A DNA stretch of 48,156 bases from Asaia bogorensis (GCA_943333505.2 CALQTN020000034.1:1-48156); one strand, 5' to 3'. Counted from the stretch's first letter, positions 8,433 to 17,284 are shown. The notes: generated by a model not told the origin, from the sequence alone. Translations and numbers: made by a program.

Positions 8433-8723
8433 ATGAACCAAGTGCTTCCCCTCGCCGAGGTCAACATCCATCTGCGCGCCCGCGCCCAGGACCGGAGTTT
8501 GATTGACCAGGCCGCGGATCTGGTCGGCGCAAACCGTTCGCAATTCATGCTGGCATCGGCGCTTTACGCCGCGAAAAACGTGCTGCTCGACCAGACCACG
8601 CTGCATACTGATGCAGAAAGCTTCCAACGCATCATGGACTGGATGGACACCGAACCGACGGACGCCGAAGCCACCGGGATGCAGCGCCTGCGCGCCGCCA
8701 AACTGCCGTGGCAAGTTGGCTAG
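8433..8723 (+). CDS. DUF1778 ribbon-helix-helix antitoxin
   Basis: 96 residues. The N-terminus VNIHLRARAQDRSLIDQAADLVGANRSQFM is the DNA-binding ribbon-helix-helix of the DUF1778/TacA family. The C-terminal half (FQRIMDWMDTEPTDAEATGMQRL) is the segment that wraps the toxin in known pairs. The ATG at 8433 is preceded by AGGA with good spacing, so I prefer it to the TTG at 8427. Its stop overlaps the start of the acetyltransferase gene. In this family the complex represses its own promoter, so the region around 8395-8430 is a likely operator. Confidence 0.8.
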   Translation: MNQVLPLAEVNIHLRARAQDRSLIDQAADLVGANRSQFMLASALYAAKNVLLDQTTLHTDAESFQRIMDWMDTEPTDAEATGMQRLRAAKLPWQVG

Positions 8724-9222
8724 CAAGCTTCCGATCGCCGCCCCGGTTCTGCTGACCCAATCCCACGACGCATCAGAGTTCAGCTCCGGTGAATCCGTCC
8801 TCGACGACTGGCTGCGCAAACGTGCCTGGGACAATTTACAATCTGGTGCCAGCCGCACCTACGTCGCCTGTCCGCCCGATAGCGCCCGCATCGTTGCCTA
8901 TTACGCGCTCAGTATGGGCCAGATCCTCGCCCATGAAGCCACCGGCGCCATGCGTCGCAACATGCCGCGCACGATTCCGGCGGTCATCCTCGGTCGCCTG
9001 GCGATCGACCGTGGCTGGCAAGGCGCCGGGCTTGGCCGCGCCATGCTTGCCGACATCACCCGCCGTGCCCTGGTCGCGGCCCAGCAAGTCTCAGCCAGAC
9101 TGATCATTGTACACGCAATTTCTCCGGCATCGGAGGCGTTCTACCTCCATCACGGCTTCACCCGGCTGCCGGTCGAAACCCCAACCTTGGCGCTCGACTT
9201 GATCAAACTGCGCGGCTTTTGA
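8716..9222 (+). CDS. GNAT acetyltransferase toxin (TacT type)
   Basis: About 168 residues. The start is read as TTG 8716, overlapping the antitoxin stop (TTGGCTAG), because no ATG or GTG lies near the expected N-terminus. The family opening (SSGESVLDDWLRKRA) and the acetyl-CoA loop (GRLAIDRGWQGAGLGRAML, the Q/RxxGxG/A motif) are both clear, as is the closing AFYLHHGFTRLP. Known TacT-type toxins acetylate charged tRNA and block translation; the partner upstream neutralises them. A non-ATG start in an overlap would keep toxin made at or below the antitoxin level. Activity is inferred from family only. Confidence 0.8.
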   Translation: MASKLPIAAPVLLTQSHDASEFSSGESVLDDWLRKRAWDNLQSGASRTYVACPPDSARIVAYYALSMGQILAHEATGAMRRNMPRTIPAVILGRLAIDRGWQGAGLGRAMLADITRRALVAAQQVSARLIIVHAISPASEAFYLHHGFTRLPVETPTLALDLIKLRGF

Positions 9223-9285
9223 CCTAAAACCCGCCCTGGAATAGAGTTTCCAGCCGAGGAAACCCAAAACCAGGAAGACACCGCC

Positions 9286-10488
9286 ATGCGCGAAGCCGTC
9301 ATCGTCTCCACCGCCCGTACCGCCATCGGCAAAGCCTATCGCGGCGGTTTCAACGACACTCAGGCGCAATCCCTCGGCGGTCATGTCATTGCCGCTGCCG
9401 TGCAACGCGCCGGCATCGATCCTGCGGAAGTTGATGATGTGGTCATGGGCGCCGCCCTGCAACAAGGCTCCACCGGCTTCAATTTTGCCCGCCAATGCGC
9501 CCTGCTCGGCGGCCTGCCGGAATCGGTTGCCGGCATGTCGATGGACCGCCAATGCGCGTCCGGCCTGATGGGCATTGCAACCGCCGCCAAACAGATCATG
9601 CATGACGGCATGACTATCGCGATCGGCGGTGGCCTCGAATCGATCTCGCTCGTGCAGAACGAAAAAGCCAACCAATTCCGCAACCAGGACCCGGCCTTGT
9701 TCGCCTCCCACCCGGCGCTCTACATGGCGATGCTGGAAACCGCCGAAATCGTCGCCGCCAAATACGGCGTGTCGCGTGAAGCCCAGGACGAATACGCCCT
9801 GCAATCGCAGCAGCGTGTCGCCCAGGCCCAGGCCGAAGGCCGTTTCACCGCCGAAATCGTGCCGATGACCACGTCGATGAAAGTCTTCGACAAAGCCACC
9901 AACACGTCGTCCGACCGCCAGATCACTCTCGCCCAGGACGAAGGCAACCGTCCGCAAACCGTGCTCGCCGATCTGCAAAAGCTGCAACCCGTCTTCAAAG
10001 ACGGCCAACGCATCGCGGTCGGCAAGTTCATCACCGCCGGTAATGCATCCCAGCTGTCCGACGGCGCATCCGTGTCTGTGCTGATGGAAGCCAAAGAAGC
10101 CGAACGCCGCGGCCTCACCCCGCTCGGCGCCTATCGCGGCATGGCCGTCGCCGGCTGTGACCCTAGCGAAATGGGCATCGGACCCGTGTTCGCGGTGCCC
10201 AAACTCCTCGCCCAGCACGGCCTCAAAATTGAAGATATCGGCATCTGGGAACTCAACGAAGCCTTCGCCAGCCAGGTCATCTATTGCCGCGACCGCCTCG
10301 GCATCCCGAATGACCGCCTCAATGTCTCAGGCGGCGCCATCTCCATCGGGCACCCCTACGGAATGTCCGGCGCCCGCATGACCGGCCATGTCCTGATCGA
10401 AGGCAAACGTCGCGGCGCCAAATACGGCATCGTCACCATGTGCGTCGGCGGCGGCATGGGTGCCGCCGGGCTGTTCGAAATCTTCTGA
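9286..10488 (+). CDS. Acetyl-CoA acetyltransferase (thiolase)
   Basis: 400 residues, a full-length thiolase. DRQCASG holds the nucleophilic cysteine (C90), [10 protein letters not shown] the catalytic histidine (H356) and [10 protein letters not shown] the second cysteine (C386); NEAFAS is also present. It condenses two acetyl-CoA or cleaves 3-ketoacyl-CoA. It is a single gene here, not next to a 3-hydroxyacyl-CoA dehydrogenase or PHA synthase, so whether it serves beta-oxidation, PHA or the mevalonate-like supply of acetoacetyl-CoA is open. A GAGGAAAC-like ribosome site lies upstream of the ATG. A long palindrome follows. Confidence 0.9.
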   Translation: MREAVIVSTARTAIGKAYRGGFNDTQAQSLGGHVIAAAVQRAGIDPAEVDDVVMGAALQQGSTGFNFARQCALLGGLPESVAGMSMDRQCASGLMGIATAAKQIMHDGMTIAIGGGLESISLVQNEKANQFRNQDPALFASHPALYMAMLETAEIVAAKYGVSREAQDEYALQSQQRVAQAQAEGRFTAEIVPMTTSMKVFDKATNTSSDRQITLAQDEGNRPQTVLADLQKLQPVFKDGQRIAVGKFITAGNASQLSDGASVSVLMEAKEAERRGLTPLGAYRGMAVAGCDPSEMGIGPVFAVPKLLAQHGLKIEDIGIWELNEAFASQVIYCRDRLGIPNDRLNVSGGAISIGHPYGMSGARMTGHVLIEGKRRGAKYGIVTMCVGGGMGAAGLFEIF

Positions 10489-10495
10489 TCGGCTT

Positions 10496-10740
10496 GGTGG
10501 GGTAGGGTAAGGAAGTAAGGCGAGGGGCGTGCCCCCTCGACCCCCGCCAGGGCAGTGGCCCTGGACCCCATCCCAAGAAAGCAAAGTCGGCATAAAGAAT
10601 GGGGCTCAGGTATTGGTTCGAACCAGTACCTAAGCCCCATTCTTTATGCCGACTTACCCTAAAGGGTTTGGCGTCCAGGGACCTTCCCTGGCGGGGGCTT
10701 GGGGGCAGCGCCCCCGTGCTTACCTTCCTTTCCCGTCCCG
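10496..10740. repeat. Large imperfect palindrome (~245 bp)
   Basis: The core 10584-10655 is a 72-bp near-perfect palindrome with its axis at 10619/10620 (GGTTCGAACC at the centre; only two mismatched pairs). Outside it the arms continue as imperfect inverted repeats: GTAAGG..GGGGCG..CCCCC..CCCCCGCCAGGG on the left against CCCTGGCGGGGG..GGGGGCAGCGCCCCC..CTTACC on the right. It fills the gap between the thiolase and the MoxR gene. The GC-rich blocks resemble dispersed Acetobacteraceae repeats. In RNA it would fold into a long hairpin and could end transcription from the thiolase gene, but there is no T-run, so a mobile-repeat origin is more likely. Confidence 0.8.
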
Positions 10741-10856
10741 CCATGCGATCCGCAGACCTCCGATCTGCGCCCTGCGGGCAACATGGGGCCTCGTGCGGTG
10801 CGGGGTTTCGGGTTAGGCAGGTGGTGAAGAATTTGTCCGAGAAGGCGTGAAAATCC

Positions 10857-11807
10857 GTGAGAAAGAGCCTCGAAGCCTTGCTTCCCAGCATTGACAGTGT
10901 AGAATCCGGCTTGGAGTCGGTTGGTTACATCCCATCCCGGCAGATTTCGACCGCGTTGTTCCTCGCGGTTCGTTTGCAGAAGCCGATTTTGGTTGAGGGT
11001 CCGGCCGGCGTTGGCAAGACTGAGCTCGCCAAGGCGACCGCTGAGCATCTCGGCCTGCCGCTGATCCGCATGCAGTGTTACGATGGCTTGGACGAGAGCA
11101 AGGCATTGTATGAGTGGAAATACGGCAAGCAGCTTTTGTACACCCAGATCCTCAAGGACAAGATGGGTGAGGAATTGCGGGCTTATGAGGGCATGGACGG
11201 CGCGCTCGACAAGCTGAACGAGTTCGATGATCTGTTCTTTTCGGAACGCTTCCTTGAACCACGGCCGTTGCTGCGGTCGTTGCGCGAACCCGGTGGCGCG
11301 GTGCTGCTGATCGACGAAGTCGATAAAGCTGACGAGGAGTTCGAGGCGTTTTTGCTCGAAATTCTGTCCGACTATCAGGTGACGATCCCGGAATTGGGCA
11401 CGGTTGTGGCGATGGTGCCGCCGATTGTGTTGCTGACCTCGAACGCGACCCGCGATCTGGGCGATGCGATGAAGCGTCGGTGTCTGCATCTGCATATTGG
11501 CTATCCGGACGCCAAGCTGGAAGAAAAGATTGTCAGGACCCGCCTGCCGCATGTCGAAGAACATTTGCGGAAGGAACTGGTGTCCTTCGTGCAACAGCTT
11601 CGGTCGATGGATCTGCGCAAGCTGCCGTCGGTCAGTGAGACATTGGATTGGGCACGCGCGCTGCTGCTGCTCCATGCCAACCATCTCGAGGTCGATCTGG
11701 TGCGCGATACGCTGAACGTGCTGCTGAAGTTCGAGCAGGACATGGATGCCGGCAACAAGCATGTGCTGGAATTCATCGAGAAAGCCAAGACCGAAGCGGC
11801 GTACTAA
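10857..11807 (+). CDS. MoxR-family AAA+ ATPase (CoxD-like)
   Basis: 316 residues from GTG 10857. Walker A is GPAGVGKTE (48-56), Walker B AVLLIDEVDKAD, sensor 1 LLTSNATRDLG and an arginine finger region (DAMKRRCLHL). MoxR ATPases work with VWA proteins as chaperones that insert or activate cofactors in enzymes; the size and the VWA partner 4 bp downstream point to the CoxD/CoxE branch known from CO dehydrogenase. No CO dehydrogenase genes are in the window. It converges on the Ehr-like operon, which could be its client, but that is only proximity. Confidence 0.85.
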   Translation: MRKSLEALLPSIDSVESGLESVGYIPSRQISTALFLAVRLQKPILVEGPAGVGKTELAKATAEHLGLPLIRMQCYDGLDESKALYEWKYGKQLLYTQILKDKMGEELRAYEGMDGALDKLNEFDDLFFSERFLEPRPLLRSLREPGGAVLLIDEVDKADEEFEAFLLEILSDYQVTIPELGTVVAMVPPIVLLTSNATRDLGDAMKRRCLHLHIGYPDAKLEEKIVRTRLPHVEEHLRKELVSFVQQLRSMDLRKLPSVSETLDWARALLLLHANHLEVDLVRDTLNVLLKFEQDMDAGNKHVLEFIEKAKTEAAY

Positions 11808-11811
11808 TCAC

Positions 11812-13146
11812 ATGAACGACGTCATCCTCCGACTGCTGCGGGCGGCCCGTGGCGGTGGTGTGCGCATCTCAACGGCCGAGATGCTGGACGCTTTCGAAGC
11901 GGTTGAGGCGGTAGGCTACGATGATCGGCAGGTCCTGCGCGACTCGCTGACCCTCACGCTTGCCAAAACGATCGAGGAACGCGCGTCGTTCGAAGTGATT
12001 TTCGACATGTATTTCCGCCGCGAGGCGTTGGCTGGCAGCGCCACGCCAACCGCGGCGGAAGCGCAACAAAATGCCGCCGATATGGAAGGCATCGAAAGCA
12101 AGCTGGCGCAGCGGCTGATGCAGGATGATCAGGCCGGCGTCGCGGCGATGATGGAAGCAGCTGGCGAGGCGGTGGGTGCGTCCAACATCCGCCTGTTCAC
12201 CCAGACCAATCTGTTCGCCCGGCGTATGCTGGACCGGATGGGCTTGCCGGAACTTGAGCGCGAGATCACCACCTTGCGTGAGCTCGGACGCGAAGAAGTC
12301 GCTGCCCGCCTGGAAGCCGCCCGCAAGGCGTTGGGCGACCAGGCGCGATCGTTCATGGAACGCCAGCTGACCTTGTTTGCCGCTGGCGCGACCAAGGAAC
12401 TGCGGGAAAACGTGCTGCGTAACGTGAAATTGTCGCAGTTGGATCGGCGTGACTATCAGCGCATGCGCGGCCTGGTGCGTGACATGGCTTTGCGCATTGC
12501 CTCGCGCTACTCGCGGCCGAAAAAAGTCGATATTCGCGGCCATCTCGACATCCGTCGCACGCTTCGCCGCAACATGGCGCATGAGGCTATTCCGTTTCGC
12601 ACTGTGTGGAAGCGCAAGAAGCTGGAAAAGCCCAAAATTCTTGCAATCTGCGATGTTTCGGGTTCCGTCGCCCAGGTCGCGCGCTTCCTGCTGATGTTCC
12701 TCTACGCGCTGACCGACACGCTGGCGGGCATCAAATCCTACGCGTTTTCGTCGAAGCTGATCGAGGTCAGCCACATCCTCGAAGGCGAAGACATTGACGA
12801 GGCGATCACCAAGATCCTCAACGATGTCGGCTTTGGCTCAACCAATTACGGCCGCGCGCTGGAGATTTTCAGCGAAACCGCTTTGCGCCATGTCGATCGC
12901 CACACCACGGTGATCATCCTTGGCGATGGCCGTGGCAACCGCAATCCGCCGCGCACCGATCTGATGAAGAACTTGTTCGACCGGGCGGCGCGGGTGATCT
13001 GGCTCAACCCGGAACCCAATCCGTTATGGGGCACTGGCGACAGCGACATCTACAAATACATGCCGTATTGCCATCTGGTAACGAGTTGCAACACGGTGGC
13101 GTCTTTGGAACGGGTGGTCGACGATATTCTGCGGTCGGCGCAGTAG
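11812..13146 (+). CDS. CoxE-like VWA-domain protein
   Basis: 444 residues from ATG 11812. The C-terminal half is a von Willebrand A domain: ICDVSGSVAQ carries the metal-site D281-x-S283-x-S285, SSKLIEVSHIL and GSTNYGRAL (Thr ligand region) follow, then TVIILGDGRGN (Asp ligand). The N-terminal half is helical, with an Arg-rich segment (KKVDIRGHLDIRRTLRRNM) just before the VWA part, as in CoxE-like proteins. It is the expected partner of the MoxR ATPase encoded immediately upstream. It ends 16 bp before the end of the convergent hyfI-like gene. The client enzyme is unknown. Confidence 0.8.
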   Translation: MNDVILRLLRAARGGGVRISTAEMLDAFEAVEAVGYDDRQVLRDSLTLTLAKTIEERASFEVIFDMYFRREALAGSATPTAAEAQQNAADMEGIESKLAQRLMQDDQAGVAAMMEAAGEAVGASNIRLFTQTNLFARRMLDRMGLPELEREITTLRELGREEVAARLEAARKALGDQARSFMERQLTLFAAGATKELRENVLRNVKLSQLDRRDYQRMRGLVRDMALRIASRYSRPKKVDIRGHLDIRRTLRRNMAHEAIPFRTVWKRKKLEKPKILAICDVSGSVAQVARFLLMFLYALTDTLAGIKSYAFSSKLIEVSHILEGEDIDEAITKILNDVGFGSTNYGRALEIFSETALRHVDRHTTVIILGDGRGNRNPPRTDLMKNLFDRAARVIWLNPEPNPLWGTGDSDIYKYMPYCHLVTSCNTVASLERVVDDILRSAQ

Positions 13147-13162
13147 ACGAAAATCAAGGCGT

Positions 13163-13681
13163 TTAGGCGTTCGCCTCAAGTAACAATCTGAGCCCTTCCA
13201 GCAATTGCGCTGGTGAGGGCGGGCAGCCGCGCACGACCAGATCAACCGCAACTGTGCTGTCCACCCCGCCGAGGATGGCGTAGCTGCCCTTGAACACCCC
13301 GCCATCGACGGCACAATCGCCGACGGCGACAACGAATTTTGGGTCCGGCGTTGCGTCATAGGTCCGTCGCAACGCGTCCTGCATGTTCCGCGTGATCGGA
13401 CCGGTCACCAGCAATATATCGGCATGGCGCGGACTGGCAACGAAACGTAAACCGAAACGTTCAAGATCATAGACGATTCCGTTGAGCATGTTGATTTCAA
13501 GCTCGCAGCCATTGCAGCTCCCGGCATCGACCTGTCGGATCGCCAGGCTGCGGCCGAGCCGGCGCTGCGACGCGGCCGCCAGCCGGTCAGCGAGGTCTTG
13601 CGTTGCCGCCTCGCTCACCGCTTCCGGTGCGACCGTCAGCGGCCGATGGCGCAGTGTGCGGGCGATGGTGCGCCAGACCAT
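13163..13681 (-). CDS. hyfI: NuoB/HyfI-like Fe-S subunit of the Ehr-type complex
   Basis: 172 residues from ATG 13681, whose A is shared with the TAA stop of the upstream gene (TAATG). All four ligands of the proximal [4Fe-4S] cluster are present: DAGSCNGCELE (two Cys), VVAVGDCA and RGCPPSP. This is the small subunit shared by group 4 hydrogenases and complex I (NuoB, cluster N2), placed at the cytoplasmic arm next to the large subunit. It is the last gene of the six-gene operon. With the cluster intact, electron transfer through this subunit is likely even though the nickel site of its partner is altered. The symbol follows the hydrogenase-4 nomenclature by homology only. Confidence 0.85.
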   Translation of the reverse strand: MVWRTIARTLRHRPLTVAPEAVSEAATQDLADRLAAASQRRLGRSLAIRQVDAGSCNGCELEINMLNGIVYDLERFGLRFVASPRHADILLVTGPITRNMQDALRRTYDATPDPKFVVAVGDCAVDGGVFKGSYAILGGVDSTVAVDLVVRGCPPSPAQLLEGLRLLLEANA

Positions 13682-15177
13682 TACAAATCCACCCCGGAAT
13701 AGGAACAATTGAACGATTTATTGCACAATGGGAAATCCGCCACGATATTGCCCTCAACGGCTGCCTGCAGTAGCGGCCACTGCAACCAGCTTGGGTCACG
13801 ACAAAACACTGCCGCGATCTGCCCGCCATCCAAGCGCAGCCAGGTCCAGATATCGCCACGAAATCCTTCCGCCCAGCCAATGCCTTCCCCGGATGCAAGC
13901 GGTAACGGCACGATGAGCGGGCTTTCGGGCAAATCCGCCAGCAAGCGCCGCAGCAGATCGATGCTGGTGGTGATTTCAGCGGCGCGAATCCGGAAGCGTG
14001 CATCGACATCGCCTGCCTGCAACAGCGGAACCGCGAACGCCATGTCGCTATAGGGCGGATAACCCGGCGCCCGCCGCACATCGAAATCGCGGCCTGATGC
14101 CCGCCCGACAAACCCGCCAGCCGCGAAGCGACTGACCAGTTCGGCACGCACCGTCCCAGTTGTCACCATCCGGTCCACCAGGCTGGAATAATCATCATAA
14201 ACCTGCAGCAAACTTGGCAATTCAGCCTCAATCGCTGCCAGTACCGGCAAAATCCCGCTGCCGGCGATATCGCCGGCCACCCCGCCGGGGATCACGCAGT
14301 CCATCATCAGCCGATGTCCGAACGCACCGAACGCAGCCTCCAGCACTGCCTCACGATGCCAGCCGAACCGCGCCGGCAGGAACGCAAACGCGGCGTCATT
14401 GGCAATTGCGCCGCAATCGCCGAGATGGTTTGCCACCCGTTCCAACTCCGCCATCACCGCCCGTAACGCGACCGCGCGTGGCGGTGCCTCGACCGCGGAT
14501 GCCGTTTCTGCGGCGCGCGCAAACGCAATGGAATGCGCCACAGTACTGTCGCCCGACAGCCTGGCCGCAAACCGCGCCGCCGCGCGCGGCGATTTGCCGC
14601 GCATCAGCCCCAGCGTCCCCTTGTGCAAATACCCCAGCCGGATTTCCAGGCGTACAATCGTTTCACCTTGTGCGGTAAAGCGGAAATGCCCTGGTTCAAT
14701 AATGCCGGCATGCACTGGCCCGACCGCAATCTGGTGCAGATCATCGCCATCCGACGGCAGGAATTGCGGCGGTTCGGCTGCCATAAGGTTGGGTGCCGCG
14801 CGCGGCGACATCGGCGCGTGCTGGTCCCAGTGCCCGTGATCGAGCCACGGCCGATCATCGGTGCCGCCTTCCGCCACATGGCCAAACAGGTCATGGATCA
14901 TCCGCTCGAACCACGCCGCCGCCGGGCGGGCAGGGGACAGCGCGCGATAGCCGCCAGCTTCGACCTGCACCGATGCCGGAATGAAATCGCCGGTACCAAC
15001 ATCGTGGAACAGGCAATAGACCAGCTGGCTGTCGGCCCACATCGACAGCAGCGACACATCGCGATCATCGTGCAACGCAGCGACCAGCGCAGTCCAGGCA
15101 TCCGGCGTCAACACATGGCGGGCAAACGGCGCACAGGGCGCGGTCGGTGCCGCACGCAAAATCCCGGCGGCGCTCAT
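13681..15177 (-). CDS. hyfG: NuoCD/HyfG-like large subunit lacking Ni-site cysteines
   Basis: 498 residues. Residues 1-130 are a NuoC-like domain (ERMIHDLFGHVAEG, RPWLDHGHW); residues 145-498 are the NuoD/HycE-like domain (VGPVHAGIIEPGHFRF, RLGYLHKGTLGLM). In true [NiFe] enzymes the first nickel motif reads RICGIC...HS. Here it is RLSGDSTVAHS, with serines at 208 and 211 in place of both cysteines. At the C-terminus the DPCxxC motif is replaced by LCNKSFNCSYSG (C485 and C491, wrong spacing). The fold is kept but a NiFe site is not. This is the mark of energy-converting-hydrogenase-related (Ehr) complexes. No C-terminal protease extension is present. The start overlaps the hyfF stop by 4 bp. 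Confidence 0.85.
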   Translation of the reverse strand: MSAAGILRAAPTAPCAPFARHVLTPDAWTALVAALHDDRDVSLLSMWADSQLVYCLFHDVGTGDFIPASVQVEAGGYRALSPARPAAAWFERMIHDLFGHVAEGGTDDRPWLDHGHWDQHAPMSPRAAPNLMAAEPPQFLPSDGDDLHQIAVGPVHAGIIEPGHFRFTAQGETIVRLEIRLGYLHKGTLGLMRGKSPRAAARFAARLSGDSTVAHSIAFARAAETASAVEAPPRAVALRAVMAELERVANHLGDCGAIANDAAFAFLPARFGWHREAVLEAAFGAFGHRLMMDCVIPGGVAGDIAGSGILPVLAAIEAELPSLLQVYDDYSSLVDRMVTTGTVRAELVSRFAAGGFVGRASGRDFDVRRAPGYPPYSDMAFAVPLLQAGDVDARFRIRAAEITTSIDLLRRLLADLPESPLIVPLPLASGEGIGWAEGFRGDIWTWLRLDGGQIAAVFCRDPSWLQWPLLQAAVEGNIVADFPLCNKSFNCSYSGVDL

Positions 15178-16625
15178 CGCAGCCCCCCCGCCACCAAGGT
15201 GAACCAGGCCACCAACCCCGCCGGCATCGCCATGCCCAACACCACCACGATCGCCAGATGCAGCCAGGCCGGCACCAGATCGATCAACGCTGGCGCCGGG
15301 CCTCGATTGGGGGTCGGCTCACCTAGGCACAGCGTTATCAACCGGTTGAACAATGCCCAGCCGCTCACCACCAACCCGAGCCCGACCAGCAACGCGAGCC
15401 ACGGCCAGGACTGGATGGTCGCCAGCACAATCAGGAACTCGCTGCTGAACAACCCGAATGGCGGCATCCCGGCGACCGCGACAATCCCGGCCGCCAGCGT
15501 CAGCCCGAGCGCCCGATGGCTCGCGATCAGCCCGCCGATATCGGCGAATTTCTGGCCGCCCTTCAACTGGCTGGCGCGCCCGACGCATTGAAAAATCGCC
15601 GCCTTGATCAGCGTGTGCAAGGTGACATGCAGCACCCCGGCAAACATCGCCGCAGGCCCGCCTATCCCGAAGGCAAAGGCCGCCAACCCGGATTGTTCCA
15701 CACTTGAAAAGGCGAAAAACCGCTTCACATCGTAGCGCCGCCACAGCGCGAAGGCGGCCAGCAGCAGCGACAGCAATCCCAGCCCCATCAGTGGAATGCC
15801 CGGGCTGATCGCCTCGGGGTTGGATGCCATCAATCCGCGCACCCGCAACAAAACCGCCAACGCAACATTCAGGATCGACCCTGAAAGCACCGCCGCAACC
15901 GGCGTCGGGCCTTCCGCGTGGGCATCCGGCATCCAGGCGTGCAACGGTGCCAGCGCCGCCTTGGTGCCGTAGCCGATCAGCAGGAACGCGAAAGCGAGAT
16001 TGAGCAACGGCGCCTTGAAGCCAGGGGCCGCCATCGCCAGCGCACTCCAACTCATCGCCGGCAGCCCAGACCCGAGGCTGGGCTGCGCCGCCAGATACAG
16101 CACGATGGTGCCAAACAGCGCCAGCGCGATGCCAACCCCGCACAGCACGAACATCTTCCACGACGCTTCGATCGCCAGATCAGTGCGCGGCAGCCCCACC
16201 ACCAACACCGCCGCAATCGTCGCCGCTTCCATCGCGCCCCAGGTCAGCCCGAGGTTATTGGATAGCAGCGCCAGCAACATGAACCCGAGAAATGCCTGGA
16301 ACAGCACATGATAATGCCGCGCCCGCTGCGCATCGAGCCGCCCGGTGATCATCTCGATTTCGATATAGCGCAGGCTGAACCACGCGGTGGTCATGCCGAC
16401 AAAGCTGGTGAGGATCGCCATATGGGCGGCGAGCGGATCGACCAGCAACAGCGTGCCGACGCCCAACTGCCACGGCAACAGGCAGGCGAGCCCGAAGGCC
16501 ACGCTGCTCGACCCGATGGTGATCCACGCGCCCGGCACACGGTCGCGCACAAAGCCGGACATAATGGCGGCGAGCAATGGCACCAGCGCGACCAGCCCGG
16601 CGGGTGAGACCAGCTCAGCAATCAT
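15174..16625 (-). CDS. hyfF: Hydrogenase-4 subunit F-like antiporter subunit
   Basis: 483 residues from ATG 16625, which overlaps the hyfE stop (ATGA). It is a MrpD/NuoN-type antiporter-like membrane protein: about 14 hydrophobic helices, the conserved histidine/lysine line in GYGTKAALAPLHAWMPDAHAEGPTPVAAVLSG, then FFAFSSVEQSGLAAF and HVTLHTLIKAAIFQCVGR. A longer frame exists (from 17450) but runs antisense-like over hyfE and is rejected. It probably moves protons or sodium, driven by the hydrophilic arm. It lies between hyfE and the large-subunit gene. Confidence 0.9.
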   Translation of the reverse strand: MIAELVSPAGLVALVPLLAAIMSGFVRDRVPGAWITIGSSSVAFGLACLLPWQLGVGTLLLVDPLAAHMAILTSFVGMTTAWFSLRYIEIEMITGRLDAQRARHYHVLFQAFLGFMLLALLSNNLGLTWGAMEAATIAAVLVVGLPRTDLAIEASWKMFVLCGVGIALALFGTIVLYLAAQPSLGSGLPAMSWSALAMAAPGFKAPLLNLAFAFLLIGYGTKAALAPLHAWMPDAHAEGPTPVAAVLSGSILNVALAVLLRVRGLMASNPEAISPGIPLMGLGLLSLLLAAFALWRRYDVKRFFAFSSVEQSGLAAFAFGIGGPAAMFAGVLHVTLHTLIKAAIFQCVGRASQLKGGQKFADIGGLIASHRALGLTLAAGIVAVAGMPPFGLFSSEFLIVLATIQSWPWLALLVGLGLVVSGWALFNRLITLCLGEPTPNRGPAPALIDLVPAWLHLAIVVVLGMAMPAGLVAWFTLVAGGLR

Positions 16626-17284
16626 CGCGGCCCCTCGCCAAGTCGGTCGAGATGGTCGAGATGCAGGCTGTCGAAGCGGTTGCGAATACGAAAGAAGAAC
16701 ACCCCGAACACCGCGAAGGCCAGCAGCACCAGCACCGCCACCGATAATTCCACTACCAGCGGCATGCCTTCCACGCTGACGGCCGCGAGAATGAGCCCGT
16801 TTTCCATCGACATGAACCCGATCACCTGGCTCAGCGCGGTGCGCCGGGTGATCATCATCAGCATGCCCATCAGCACCACCGACAGCGCGAGCGCCAGATC
16901 TTCGCGCGTCAGCGTATGCGATTGCGCGGTCACCGGCAGCACCACCATGATCGACAGCGCCACCAGCCCGACGCCCATCGCCATCGACGGGAACACCCCA
17001 AGCGCAGATTCCACCGCGCGGTTCATCCCCAGCCGCCGCACGAAGCTGTGCATGCCCAGCGGAATGGCAATCGCCTTGGCGCCCAACGTTATCGCGGCGG
17101 TCAGGAACAAATGCGGCGCGCCCTGCGCCCAGCCCTGCCACGCCGCCGCAATCGCCAGCACCAGCGCCTGCAACGCATAGGCGTTGATCACCGCGGTCAG
17201 CCGGCGCTGGTAGAGCAGCACGAAGGACAGCGCCAAGACCGCCCCCCCGAACAGATGCGCCGCGTCGTAGGCCAGATGCCCCAT
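16622..17284 (-). CDS. hyfE: Hydrogenase-4 component E-like membrane subunit
   Basis: 220 residues with about seven hydrophobic segments (AVLALSFVLLYQ, LQALVLAIAAAW, LFLTAAITLGAKAIAIPLGM). The segment TALSQVIGFMSMENGLILAA is the NuoK-like signature carried by HyfE. It has the family's usual length and ends in a short charged tail. It forms part of the membrane arm. Start ATG 17284 shares its A with the hyfC stop (TGATG); the stop overlaps the hyfF start by 4 bp. Confidence 0.88.
   Translation of the reverse strand: MGHLAYDAAHLFGGAVLALSFVLLYQRRLTAVINAYALQALVLAIAAAWQGWAQGAPHLFLTAAITLGAKAIAIPLGMHSFVRRLGMNRAVESALGVFPSMAMGVGLVALSIMVVLPVTAQSHTLTREDLALALSVVLMGMLMMITRRTALSQVIGFMSMENGLILAAVSVEGMPLVVELSVAVLVLLAFAVFGVFFFRIRNRFDSLHLDHLDRLGEGPR

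Noticed and set aside
9091-10218. 375-codon minus-strand frame opposite the thiolase
   Set aside because: Shadow of the thiolase gene, whose catalytic residues are all on the plus strand.
10610-10630. GGTTCGAACC, resembling a tRNA T-arm
   Set aside because: It is the exact centre of the long palindrome and no acceptor stem, anticodon arm or CCA end can be built around it.
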